NCBI GenBank assembly: GCA_944325245.1
Contig: CALUZM010000019.1
Coordinates: 1-32,921, forward strand
Direction of reading: 5' to 3'
Source of the DNA: an uncultured Massilimicrobiota sp.
GTDB lineage: Bacteria > Bacillota_I > Bacilli_A > Erysipelotrichales > Coprobacillaceae
DNA length: 32,921 nt
The translations under genes and the position numbers were made by a program. Under the pieces are notes generated by a model, which worked only from the letters and a program-made list of their open reading frames with translations, had not been told where the DNA came from and made no database searches. Positions 8,793 through 15,357 of this stretch are shown piece by piece; position 1 is the stretch's first letter; every line of letters starts with the position of its first letter.

Positions 8793-9043
8793 AACATGTC
8801 TGAATCAACATTTATTTTATATATTTTCCTATAACATTAAAAAATCCATCATGGTAAAACCAATAGCGATTGGAAAATATATTTCTTATTCATCAACGTT
8901 ATAGAAAATCTTTTCATTATCAATATAACTTCCCTGTTATATTTTCTTTCATTTGATTTTAACGGTTGTATTATAGCATACTTCTACATTTTTTTATAGA
9001 GCTTTTCTATAATAGAAGAAATTTCATCAATTGTCTACAAAAA

Positions 9044-9071
9044 AAGTTCGAGATTTTCCCGAACTTCTCAT
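9044..9071 (-). terminator. Intrinsic terminator of hsp20
   Basis: A 7-bp GC-containing stem, AAGTTCG/CGAACTT (9044-9050, 9060-9066), with a 9-nt loop is followed on the minus strand by seven T residues. It lies directly after the hsp20 stop. Confidence 0.8.
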
Positions 9072-9074
9072 TTT

Positions 9075-9518
9075 TTATTCAATAGCGATAGATTTGTTAT
9101 TTTCAATAACTTTCATATCTTGTTTTGGAATTGAGATTCTCAAGACTCCATCTTCAAATTTGGCCTTGATATCTGCCTGTGGAACACTATCTCCTACATA
9201 GAAACTACGACTCATGCTTCCTGCATATCTTTCTTGTCGGATATATTGTCCTTCTTTATTCTTTTCATCTTTATCTAAACTCTTCTGTGCTGAGATTGTC
9301 AGATATCCATTTTCAAAAGTCAATTCCACATCTTCTTTCTTGAAACCTGGAAGATCAACATCCAACTCATATGTTCCATCTGTTTCTCGCACATCTGTTT
9401 TCATGATGTTTCTTGAATGTTTTCCATACAATGGATTCTTTCTACTAAAGAATTCCTTATCAAAATCATCGAACCAGTCATCAAATAGACTTTCTCCAAA
9501 AATACTAGGCATTAACAT
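9075..9518 (-). CDS. Small heat-shock protein, Hsp20/alpha-crystallin family
   Basis: A 147-residue small heat-shock protein, an ATP-independent holdase that binds unfolding proteins in large oligomers. The N-terminus is rich in Phe and Asp (SLFDDWFDDFDKEFF), the alpha-crystallin core runs from about 40 to 130 (DVRETDGTYELDVDLPGFKKEDVELTF begins it), and the C-terminal ISIPKQD carries the I-x-I anchor used in oligomerisation. A GTG at 9527 is in frame but sits on the ribosome site; AAGGAG is 8 bp from the ATG at 9518, so that start is preferred. The gene is single, with its own terminator and an HrcA/CIRCE-controlled promoter, so heat induction is expected. Confidence 0.93.
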   Translation of the reverse strand: MLMPSIFGESLFDDWFDDFDKEFFSRKNPLYGKHSRNIMKTDVRETDGTYELDVDLPGFKKEDVELTFENGYLTISAQKSLDKDEKNKEGQYIRQERYAGSMSRSFYVGDSVPQADIKAKFEDGVLRISIPKQDMKVIENNKSIAIE

Positions 9519-9629
9519 ATAAATCACTCCTTGTCAACAATTCTTCGCATTGTTAGAGAATGAACAATGTTTGATATGAGAAATAAGGTTTGCCTTTTCT
9601 TTTTGTCCTCTTTCCTTATTTCTGTATAT

Positions 9630-9658
9630 ATTATAGTCCTTTCTTTTAGCGCTGTCAA
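9630..9658 (-). promoter_or_regulatory. Consensus promoter of hsp20
   Basis: On the minus strand TTGACA (9653-9658), a 17-bp spacer and TATAAT (9630-9635) give a perfect vegetative sigma promoter. Its -35 lies within the CIRCE element. It produces a leader of about 105 nt. Confidence 0.9.
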
Positions 9659-9672
9659 GAGGCGAGTGCTAA
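9646..9672. promoter_or_regulatory. CIRCE element (HrcA operator)
   Basis: The inverted repeat TTAGCGCTG-N9-GAGTGCTAA matches the CIRCE consensus TTAGCACTC-N9-GAGTGCTAA at 16 of 18 arm positions with the exact 9-bp spacer. It covers the -35 of the hsp20 promoter, so HrcA bound here would block RNA polymerase. CIRCE is best known upstream of groESL and dnaK operons; here it controls a lone hsp20. Confidence 0.9.
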
Positions 9673-9924
9673 AAATTTGAAAATTATTTGTTAAATCCTT
9701 GTAAAATCAATGATTCACAAGGACTTTCCACTCTTAGAATCCTTATGATTTTAAATCCGACACCAATTTGACACCAATTGAAAATCCACATATCCTTTTC
9801 TAACTTTGTATGAAGTTTTTTCTCCACGAGAAACACTATATCTTTCTTCTTTATATACAAATACTCACATAATGAATATATATTCTTTTTAATAACTTAT
9901 TTGACATGATTAAAATCATTGAAA
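9673..9924. repeat. Gene-poor stretch with an 11-bp tandem repeat
   Basis: Between CIRCE and the capA terminator I find no intact gene. GACACCAATTT (9759-9769) and GACACCAATTG (9770-9780) are adjacent copies differing only at the last base. To the left is an imperfect dyad with CCTTGT/ACAAGG ends (about 9697-9722). On the minus strand a 37-codon open stretch without a start codon (9751-9864) contains YSVSRGEKTSYKVRKGY and ends LVSNWCRI. The tail and its tandem repeat resemble the ends of some phage or transposon integrase genes, so it may be a relic of an excised or decayed element; this is a weak inference. Confidence 0.3.
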
Positions 9925-9949
9925 AAAGAAACGTCTGAAACGTTTCTTT
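9925..9949 (-). terminator. Intrinsic terminator of the vanY-dut-capA operon
   Basis: A 10-bp stem, AAAGAAACGT/ACGTTTCTTT, with the loop CTGAA is followed on the minus strand by TTTTTTC. It overlaps the capA stop codon. Confidence 0.8.
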
Positions 9950-11078
9950 ACATATCGATTTGAATATCTTCAGCCACTCTTTCTTTGACCTTCTTTTTCA
10001 TCTTATCAATTGAAATTGTGATTCCATCATAGCCCTGCAATGCATGTTTTTTAGCAAGTTCTTCTGTATAATCTTTTAATCTATATACAGTAAAATTCTT
10101 TCTGGTATCATAAACATTATGAGAATCACCTGCTTCATAATGATTCATTAATGGAGTCAAAACAACATTTTCAATCAGACATTCATTACCTTCTTTTCTA
10201 AAATCACAAGATAACATACCTTCCAATTGAGTTTCTTCTTCTAGCATACCACTTACAAAATTACCTAGACTATAGGCCACCAATGTCTTATGTCCATCTT
10301 TTCCCTCTATCCATTCAACTGGCTGCAAAGTGTGAGTGTGTGTGCCGATAATCATATCAACTCCCAGATCTGCTAAATATTTTGCATATTTCTTTTGAAA
10401 AGGTTGAGGTTCCGTGTCTCCTTCAACACCCCAATGACAAGATACAATCACAATATCACTGATTTCCTGGGCATTCTCTACATCTTTTTTTATTTGTTCT
10501 TCATTAAATGTATTGATACAATAGGATGGATAATCTTCTGTAGAATTAATCATTTGATTATATGCTAAAAAAGCAATGCGTATACCATCTTTCTCTACAA
10601 CCTGAATCGTATCTCTTTCCTCTTGTGATTCGTATAACCCAATATACGTCATATCCTGATATTTTCTAAACACTTCTATAGAGTGTTGAACACCATCATA
10701 ACCTTGATCTAACGCATGATTAGTCGCTCCATTGACAACATCAAAACCTACATCATGTAAATTTCCAGCCATTTCATCAGGTGTATTGAAATATGGATAA
10801 CCACTTGCCTTTCCTCCACCTAATATTGTTTCCTGATTGACAAAAGCTAAATCTGCTTTTTCAATAAAAGGTTTCATATGCGTATAATAAGGTGAGAAGT
10901 CATAACCATTTTCACTCTTGGCTTCATCTAATAGTTTTTGATGCATCAAATTATCTCCTACTGCAACAAATGAAACCGTATCATCTTCTGGTTCTTCTTC
11001 AACTTTCTGCTTGGATGCTGGTTTTTGGCATCCAACAAATAGAACCATTGCCAATAACAGCATTAAAAATTTTTTCAT
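9948..11078 (-). CDS. CapA family lipoprotein, metallophosphoesterase fold
   Basis: A 376-residue CapA/PgsA-like protein. The lipoprotein signal ends in the lipobox FVGC (C17), so it is probably tethered to the outer face of the membrane. Calcineurin-like phosphoesterase motifs follow: GDNLMH (41-46), NQET (81-84), GATNHALD (117-124), SCHWGVE (213-219) and GTHTHTLQ (245-252), the aspartate and histidines of which would bind two metals. The name comes from Bacillus poly-gamma-glutamate capsule synthesis, but no capB or capC genes are nearby, so a capsule role is not supported; a cell-envelope phosphoesterase is more likely. Its ATG directly follows the dUTPase stop (TAAATG), so translation is coupled. 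Confidence 0.85.
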   Translation of the reverse strand: MKKFLMLLLAMVLFVGCQKPASKQKVEEEPEDDTVSFVAVGDNLMHQKLLDEAKSENGYDFSPYYTHMKPFIEKADLAFVNQETILGGGKASGYPYFNTPDEMAGNLHDVGFDVVNGATNHALDQGYDGVQHSIEVFRKYQDMTYIGLYESQEERDTIQVVEKDGIRIAFLAYNQMINSTEDYPSYCINTFNEEQIKKDVENAQEISDIVIVSCHWGVEGDTEPQPFQKKYAKYLADLGVDMIIGTHTHTLQPVEWIEGKDGHKTLVAYSLGNFVSGMLEEETQLEGMLSCDFRKEGNECLIENVVLTPLMNHYEAGDSHNVYDTRKNFTVYRLKDYTEELAKKHALQGYDGITISIDKMKKKVKERVAEDIQIDM

Positions 11079-11588
11079 TTACTTCGTTGTGCTCCCAAAA
11101 CCACCATTACGGATTTCATTTGTATCATCATCTTCAACGATACCATATTGCATAAAGATTCCTTGAGCTATACCCTGTCCAGCAGAAACTTCCACTGTTT
11201 TATTTTCATTTGTATCATTTGTCATCTTAATAAAAATATGACCTTCATTATCTGAATAGAAATAATCACTATCAATAACACCTACTGTATTATTCAACTG
11301 TAAACGATATTTAAAACCTAATCCACTTCTAGGATAAATCATTAAAACCCATCTTTCATTCATTTCACAACGTATCCCAGTAGGAATCTTGATTGTTTCC
11401 TGTGGTTTTAAACAGATATCAACAGGCGTATAAAAATCATACCCTGCAGAACCTTTTGTTGCTCTTTTTGGTAATTGAATAGCATCATAAATCTGCTGAA
11501 TTTCTTCTTCAGAAGCTTCTGGACGATAATCCAAATAACCCTCCTTAAATTGTTGATAAGAAACTTTGTAAAATTTTGCTGTTGTCAT
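11079..11588 (-). CDS. dut: dUTP pyrophosphatase (trimeric dUTPase)
   Basis: A 169-residue dUTPase, which hydrolyses dUTP to dUMP and pyrophosphate, keeping uracil out of DNA and supplying dUMP for dTMP. All five motifs of trimeric dUTPases are visible: SAGYD (47-51), PRSGLG (86-91), GVIDSDY (103-109) with the catalytic aspartate, GQGIAQ (137-142) and RNGGFGSTTK (160-169). Motif 5 has RNGGFGS where RGxxGFGS is common. An N-terminal extension of about 40 residues precedes motif 1. It is the middle gene of a tight operon (11-bp gap to vanY, no gap to capA), odd partners for a nucleotide-pool enzyme. Confidence 0.92.
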   Translation of the reverse strand: MTTAKFYKVSYQQFKEGYLDYRPEASEEEIQQIYDAIQLPKRATKGSAGYDFYTPVDICLKPQETIKIPTGIRCEMNERWVLMIYPRSGLGFKYRLQLNNTVGVIDSDYFYSDNEGHIFIKMTNDTNENKTVEVSAGQGIAQGIFMQYGIVEDDDTNEIRNGGFGSTTK

Positions 11589-11599
11589 ACTCTTTCTCC

Positions 11600-12499
11600 T
11601 TAACCTTCATAATATTCTTCTAACGTTATATTTTCATTATGTAACTTAGTTGCCAATTCTACTCCTACATAACGAATATGCCATGGTTCATAACTATAAC
11701 CAGTTACACGCACTTTATCTTGAGGATATCTTAAAATAAAACCATATTTATAACCATCACTCACAATAAAACGACCTAATGGGCTATCAGCCACTTTCTC
11801 ACTGAGACGATCACCTTGCGTTGTATAAGAGATATCCACACTTAAACCCAGCTCATGTTCACTACGACGAGGATAAGCATTATATTGAATCGCATGTTCT
11901 TCTCCAAACACTTTCACAGAATTATCCCAATATAATTGCTGTGTCTCAGGCTCACGATAAGCAGAAATGGTATAAATATCAATGCCTTGAGCCTTGGCTG
12001 CCTGATAAAATCTTGTATAGGCCTCGTTGGCTTCTTTACGTAACTGTTGGCTACAATCAATCACTTTTTCTAGATCATCAGGTTTCCAGCCTTCAGGTAT
12101 CTCATGAAGCTTATTGACCAAAACAGTTACATCTTCAGGATTTTCTACGGTATCTGCCTGTGCAGTTATAGGATTAATTAAATCTCCTACATATTCTACA
12201 ACATCAACAGTTAAATCCTGTTGCGATTGATTGCCACTTTGATCTTCTACATAATAATGAATAACTTTCTTTCCAACTGAAGTCGTATCGATTTCACTAT
12301 GTGTGACCTGATCTGTTAAATCACCATCCACATCATCTACTGCTTTCAATATATATGTACTATAATCTATTTTTTCATTTAAAGCTACCTGTACTCGTGA
12401 TTTTGACAAAGTCAAAACAGGAGCTTGTTGATCTGATGTTTGACATCCCGTCAGCAAAAGCAAGGCAGCGATTATTGACATTTTCCATTTCTTCATCAT
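11600..12499 (-). CDS. VanY-type D-alanyl-D-alanine carboxypeptidase lipoprotein
   Basis: A 299-residue lipoprotein with signal sequence and lipobox LTGC (C19). Residues about 27-105 form a bacterial Ig-like DUF5011 domain (VDGDLTDQV, then VGKKVIHYYVEDQSGN). The C-terminal half is a zinc peptidase of the VanY/DacB type: SAYREPETQ (179-187), SEHELGLSVDI (213-223) with ligands H215 and D222, and EPWHIRY (271-277) with the catalytic glutamate and third ligand H274. It would remove the terminal D-Ala from peptidoglycan stems outside the membrane, acting in wall remodelling; no other vancomycin-resistance genes are present. It heads the vanY-dut-capA operon. A TATAAT lies about 35 bp upstream, without a clear -35. 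Confidence 0.88.
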   Translation of the reverse strand: MMKKWKMSIIAALLLLTGCQTSDQQAPVLTLSKSRVQVALNEKIDYSTYILKAVDDVDGDLTDQVTHSEIDTTSVGKKVIHYYVEDQSGNQSQQDLTVDVVEYVGDLINPITAQADTVENPEDVTVLVNKLHEIPEGWKPDDLEKVIDCSQQLRKEANEAYTRFYQAAKAQGIDIYTISAYREPETQQLYWDNSVKVFGEEHAIQYNAYPRRSEHELGLSVDISYTTQGDRLSEKVADSPLGRFIVSDGYKYGFILRYPQDKVRVTGYSYEPWHIRYVGVELATKLHNENITLEEYYEG

Positions 12500-12598
12500 A
12501 CTCTAACCTTTCCATTCATTTAAACTATACCCTCTATTGCCTACTATTATAAACCAATCCCACAAAAAATTCTTTAATTTTTTATTAATTTATGATAT

Positions 12599-12644
12599 TT
12601 GACAATCAACAGCAAACTGCTATAATTATGACTTAATAAGGAGG
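12599..12644 (+). promoter_or_regulatory. Promoter and ribosome site of the flavodoxin gene
   Basis: TTGACA (12599-12604), a 16-bp spacer and TATAAT (12621-12626) form a strong promoter. An AAGGAGG ribosome site (12638-12644) lies 7 bp before the ATG, so the leader is only about 20 nt. A small dyad AGCA-AAC-TGCT fills the end of the spacer. Confidence 0.8.
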
Positions 12645-12651
12645 CGGTTTT

Positions 12652-13140
12652 ATGAAATATGCTATTGTCTTTTCAAGCCCTACAGGAAACACAAAAATAT
12701 TAGCTGAAGCTATTAAACAAAATATGTCAGGTGATTGCTGTTATTTTGGAGAAGCACAGGATGCACCTTTAGAAGCCGATTATCTTTTTGTCGGTTTTTG
12801 GACAGATAAAGGTCAATGTGATGAACCCATCCAACAATATTTAGAAAAATTACAGAATCAGAAGATATTCTTATTTGGTACTGCTGGTTATGGTGGAAGT
12901 CAAGAATATTTTGAAGGTATTTTAACACGTGTCAAAAATTATATTCCACAAAGCAATCAGATAATGGGACAATTCATGTGTCAGGGTAAAATGCCAATGA
13001 GTGTGAGACAACGTTATGAAAAGATGGCTGAGGACAATCCTGAAAGATTTTTACCAATGATTCAAAATTTTGATTTGGCCTTAGAGCATCCAAATCAGCA
13101 AGATATTGAAAATTTAATTCATCAAATCCAAGCTCTTTAA
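12652..13140 (+). CDS. Flavodoxin family protein
   Basis: A 162-residue single-domain flavodoxin-like electron carrier. The FMN phosphate loop SSPTGNTK (8-15), VGFWTDKG (47-54) and FGTAGYGGS (79-87) are the flavin-contacting loops. The C-terminal part has CQGKMPMSVRQRYEKM, which occurs in a subgroup of gut-bacterial flavodoxins; the bilirubin-reductase partner BilS comes to mind, but there is no reductase gene next to it, so that name is not applied. It is monocistronic, between its own promoter and terminator. It probably donates low-potential electrons to a cytosolic reductase encoded elsewhere. Confidence 0.85.
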   Translation: MKYAIVFSSPTGNTKILAEAIKQNMSGDCCYFGEAQDAPLEADYLFVGFWTDKGQCDEPIQQYLEKLQNQKIFLFGTAGYGGSQEYFEGILTRVKNYIPQSNQIMGQFMCQGKMPMSVRQRYEKMAEDNPERFLPMIQNFDLALEHPNQQDIENLIHQIQAL

Positions 13141-13167
13141 AACATAAGAAATGTCTTATGTTTTTTT
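13139..13167 (+). terminator. Intrinsic terminator of the flavodoxin gene
   Basis: A 10-bp stem, AAAACATAAG/CTTATGTTTT, with a 6-nt loop and a run of T residues to 13167, starting at the stop codon. Confidence 0.85.
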
Positions 13168-13253
13168 CTTATTACAAATATTTAATACATTTTTTACATT
13201 ATTTTATCATTTTTATGTTAAGATAAATGATGACCATGAGGGGAGGAAAATAT

Positions 13254-14096
13254 ATGCCAGCTATATATACACATTATTGTTTTGGTGAAGAGATGAAAAA
13301 AGTCTATCCATCTCATATTCAAAAGATTATTCAAGAACACATAGATCTTTATGAAATTGGATTACATGGTCCAGATATCTTTTTTTACTATCATATATAT
13401 CATCATAATGACATGAATCGTTGGGGAAGTACGATGCATAAACAAAACGCTTATGATTTATTTCATAAATCAAAAGATATCATTAATGATGAAGCTCAGA
13501 TAGCTTATATGTTAGGGTTTATAGCTCATTTTGCATTAGACTATCAATGTCATAGTTATATTGAAAAGAAGATTGTGGCATCTCATGTGACTCATTCTCT
13601 AATTGAATGTGAAATGGATAAATATTTATTGATTCAAAATCATCAAAAACCACTTTATACTGATTTGACTTTGCATTTACATCCAACAATTGAAAATGCG
13701 AAAGTCATTCAAACATTTTTTACACAGTTTACAGATCAACAAATACTATCTACATTAAAATCAATGAAAACATACAATCATTTTCTAGCTAGTCATAATC
13801 CATTCATTCGAACATTAGTTAAAATATTCTTATTCATTTCTGGTAAGTATTCAGGATATCGTGGCTTACTTATGGATAAGAAGGAACACGTCTCATGTAA
13901 AGATAGTAATCTGCGCCTAACAAAGCTTATGAAAAAAGCAATTCCGTTTTGCTTAGAATTAAGTCAAAACTATTATAACTACTTAACAAAAGACGAAGAA
14001 CTAAGCTCACAGTTTTTAGCTCATTATAGCGCTCAAGACGGATGGGAAAATATACCAGTATTGTCTTATGAAAAGGAGAAAGATTATGTCATCTAA
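13254..14096 (+). CDS. Zinc-dependent phospholipase C family protein
   Basis: A 280-residue cytosolic-looking protein of the zinc-dependent phospholipase C family. The conserved His/Asp pattern is visible: H7 in YTHYCFG, HGPD (38-41), H62, GFIAHFALDYQCH (88-100) with H92, D96 and H100, then HSLIECEMDKY (114-124). These would bind three zinc ions. There is no signal peptide, unlike secreted clostridial phospholipases, so the substrate may be internal and toxin activity should not be assumed. An in-frame ATG occurs at 13227, but GGGAGG sits 7 bp before the ATG at 13254 and the family motif begins at once after it. Its end overlaps the start of the transporter gene. Confidence 0.82.
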   Translation: MPAIYTHYCFGEEMKKVYPSHIQKIIQEHIDLYEIGLHGPDIFFYYHIYHHNDMNRWGSTMHKQNAYDLFHKSKDIINDEAQIAYMLGFIAHFALDYQCHSYIEKKIVASHVTHSLIECEMDKYLLIQNHQKPLYTDLTLHLHPTIENAKVIQTFFTQFTDQQILSTLKSMKTYNHFLASHNPFIRTLVKIFLFISGKYSGYRGLLMDKKEHVSCKDSNLRLTKLMKKAIPFCLELSQNYYNYLTKDEELSSQFLAHYSAQDGWENIPVLSYEKEKDYVI

Positions 14097-15315
14097 AACA
14101 ACATCTTTAGAAAAGAAATGGATTATGTATGATATTGGAAACTCAGCTTTTACATTACTGGTTTCTACAATTATGCCTATTTATTTTAACTTTTTGGCTG
14201 ATAGTGCTCATATCTCTGAAACAAACTATTTAGCTTTTTGGGGTTATGCCACTTCATTAGCCACAATTATTACAGCTATTCTTGGACCTATTTTAGGAAC
14301 GGCTTCTGATTTTAAAGGTTGGAAAAAGAAGCTTTTCATGGTTGCTTTATTAGTAGGTGCATTAGGATGTATCTTACTTGGGTTTACTTCATCCTGGTTA
14401 TGGTTCCTTTGTCTATTTGTGATTGCGAAATCTGCTTATTCATTAAGTCTTGTTTTCTACGACTCAATGCTAACGGATATTACAACACCTGAGCGCATGG
14501 ACAATGTGTCTGCAAAAGGATATGCCTGGGGATACATAGGTAGCTGTCTACCATTTATTGCCAGTTTAGCACTTGTGTTATTTTATGAACAGCTTTTACT
14601 CACAATGGAAACGGCTATGAGCATTTGCTTTCTTTTGATTGCTTTATGGTGGTTATTATTATCAATGCCTCTTATTCAGGGGTATCATCAAACTTATTAC
14701 TTAGAAAAAGAAAAACATTTTATAAAAGCAAGTTTTGTACGTTTAAAAAATATCTTTGTAGATTTAAAAAACAATCCAAAAGTTTTATTCTTTTTACTGG
14801 CCTTCTTCTTTTATATTGATGGAGTTTATACAATTATCGATATGGCTACTGCCTATGGAACGGCTTTAGGATTAGATACAACAGGATTGTTATTGGCACT
14901 ATTATTAACACAAGTTGTCGCCTTTCCAGCTGCTTTAATTTTTGGTAAATTAAGCTCTAAAATTGAAAATACAAAATTAATGAAAATATGTATTTTTGCC
15001 TATTTTGTGATTGCCTTATATGGTATCACCCTCCAACAACAATATCAATTCTGGATTTTAGCTGTTGGGGTAGGCATATTCCAAGGAGCTATTCAATCAT
15101 TATCACGTTCATATTATGCAAAAATCATTCCAGCTAATCGTTCTGGTGAATATTTTGGTTTATATGATATCTGTGGTAAAGGTGCTTCATTTATGGGAAC
15201 AACACTTGTTTCATTGATTTCACAATTAACAGGTATGATGAACATTGGTGTTGGTTCTTTAGCTATTATGTTTTTGATTGGATTTATCTTCTTTATGAAA
15301 GCTGAAAAAATATAG
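14086..15315 (+). CDS. MFS transporter, Atg22/UMF1-like
   Basis: A 409-residue major facilitator with about 12 helices. The N-terminal KKWIMYDIGNSAFTLLV and the PILGTASDFKGWKKK loop between helices 2 and 3 are typical of the UMF1/Atg22-like group, whose eukaryotic members release amino acids from vacuoles; bacterial substrates are mostly unknown. An in-frame ATG occurs at 14068, but AAAAGGAGAAAG lies directly before the ATG at 14086. The sequence ATGTCATCTAA makes this start overlap the stop of the phospholipase-family gene by 11 bp, so the two are translated together and may act on a common substrate. Confidence 0.85.
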   Translation: MSSKTTSLEKKWIMYDIGNSAFTLLVSTIMPIYFNFLADSAHISETNYLAFWGYATSLATIITAILGPILGTASDFKGWKKKLFMVALLVGALGCILLGFTSSWLWFLCLFVIAKSAYSLSLVFYDSMLTDITTPERMDNVSAKGYAWGYIGSCLPFIASLALVLFYEQLLLTMETAMSICFLLIALWWLLLSMPLIQGYHQTYYLEKEKHFIKASFVRLKNIFVDLKNNPKVLFFLLAFFFYIDGVYTIIDMATAYGTALGLDTTGLLLALLLTQVVAFPAALIFGKLSSKIENTKLMKICIFAYFVIALYGITLQQQYQFWILAVGVGIFQGAIQSLSRSYYAKIIPANRSGEYFGLYDICGKGASFMGTTLVSLISQLTGMMNIGVGSLAIMFLIGFIFFMKAEKI

Positions 15316-15321
15316 ATATGC

Positions 15322-15357
15322 AAAAAGAGGAACTTGATGATAAAGTTCCTCTTTTTT
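15322..15357. terminator. Bidirectional terminator between the MFS gene and carB
   Basis: A perfect 14-bp stem, AAAAAGAGGAACTT/AAGTTCCTCTTTTT, with a 7-nt loop and T runs on both strands. It serves two convergent genes that end only 42 bp apart. Confidence 0.92.

Larger units (their letters stand above)
8575..9074. other. 500-bp gene-free region upstream of parA
   Basis: This AT-rich stretch holds no convincing protein gene. On the minus strand I see a likely parA promoter (separate entry), a hairpin in the parA leader (GGAAGA/TCTTCC arms at 8651-8656 and 8676-8681, followed by TTTTATT) that could be a weak attenuator, a small inverted repeat TATTGA-AAC-TCAATA (8722-8736), a second -10 (TGCTATAAT near 8975) and the hsp20 terminator at its right end. 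Confidence 0.5.

Noticed and set aside
8849-8917. 22-codon ORF with an AGGGAAG-like ribosome site upstream of parA (minus strand)
   Set aside because: Short, of no recognised family, in very AT-rich DNA, and not placed next to a clear attenuator as the carA leader ORF is.
9948-11078. capA as evidence of a poly-gamma-glutamate capsule locus
   Set aside because: No capB, capC or capD genes accompany it; CapA-like phosphoesterases are common outside capsule operons.
13254-14096. Secreted alpha-toxin-like phospholipase
   Set aside because: No signal peptide and no C-terminal membrane-binding domain; only the family's zinc-binding pattern is shared.
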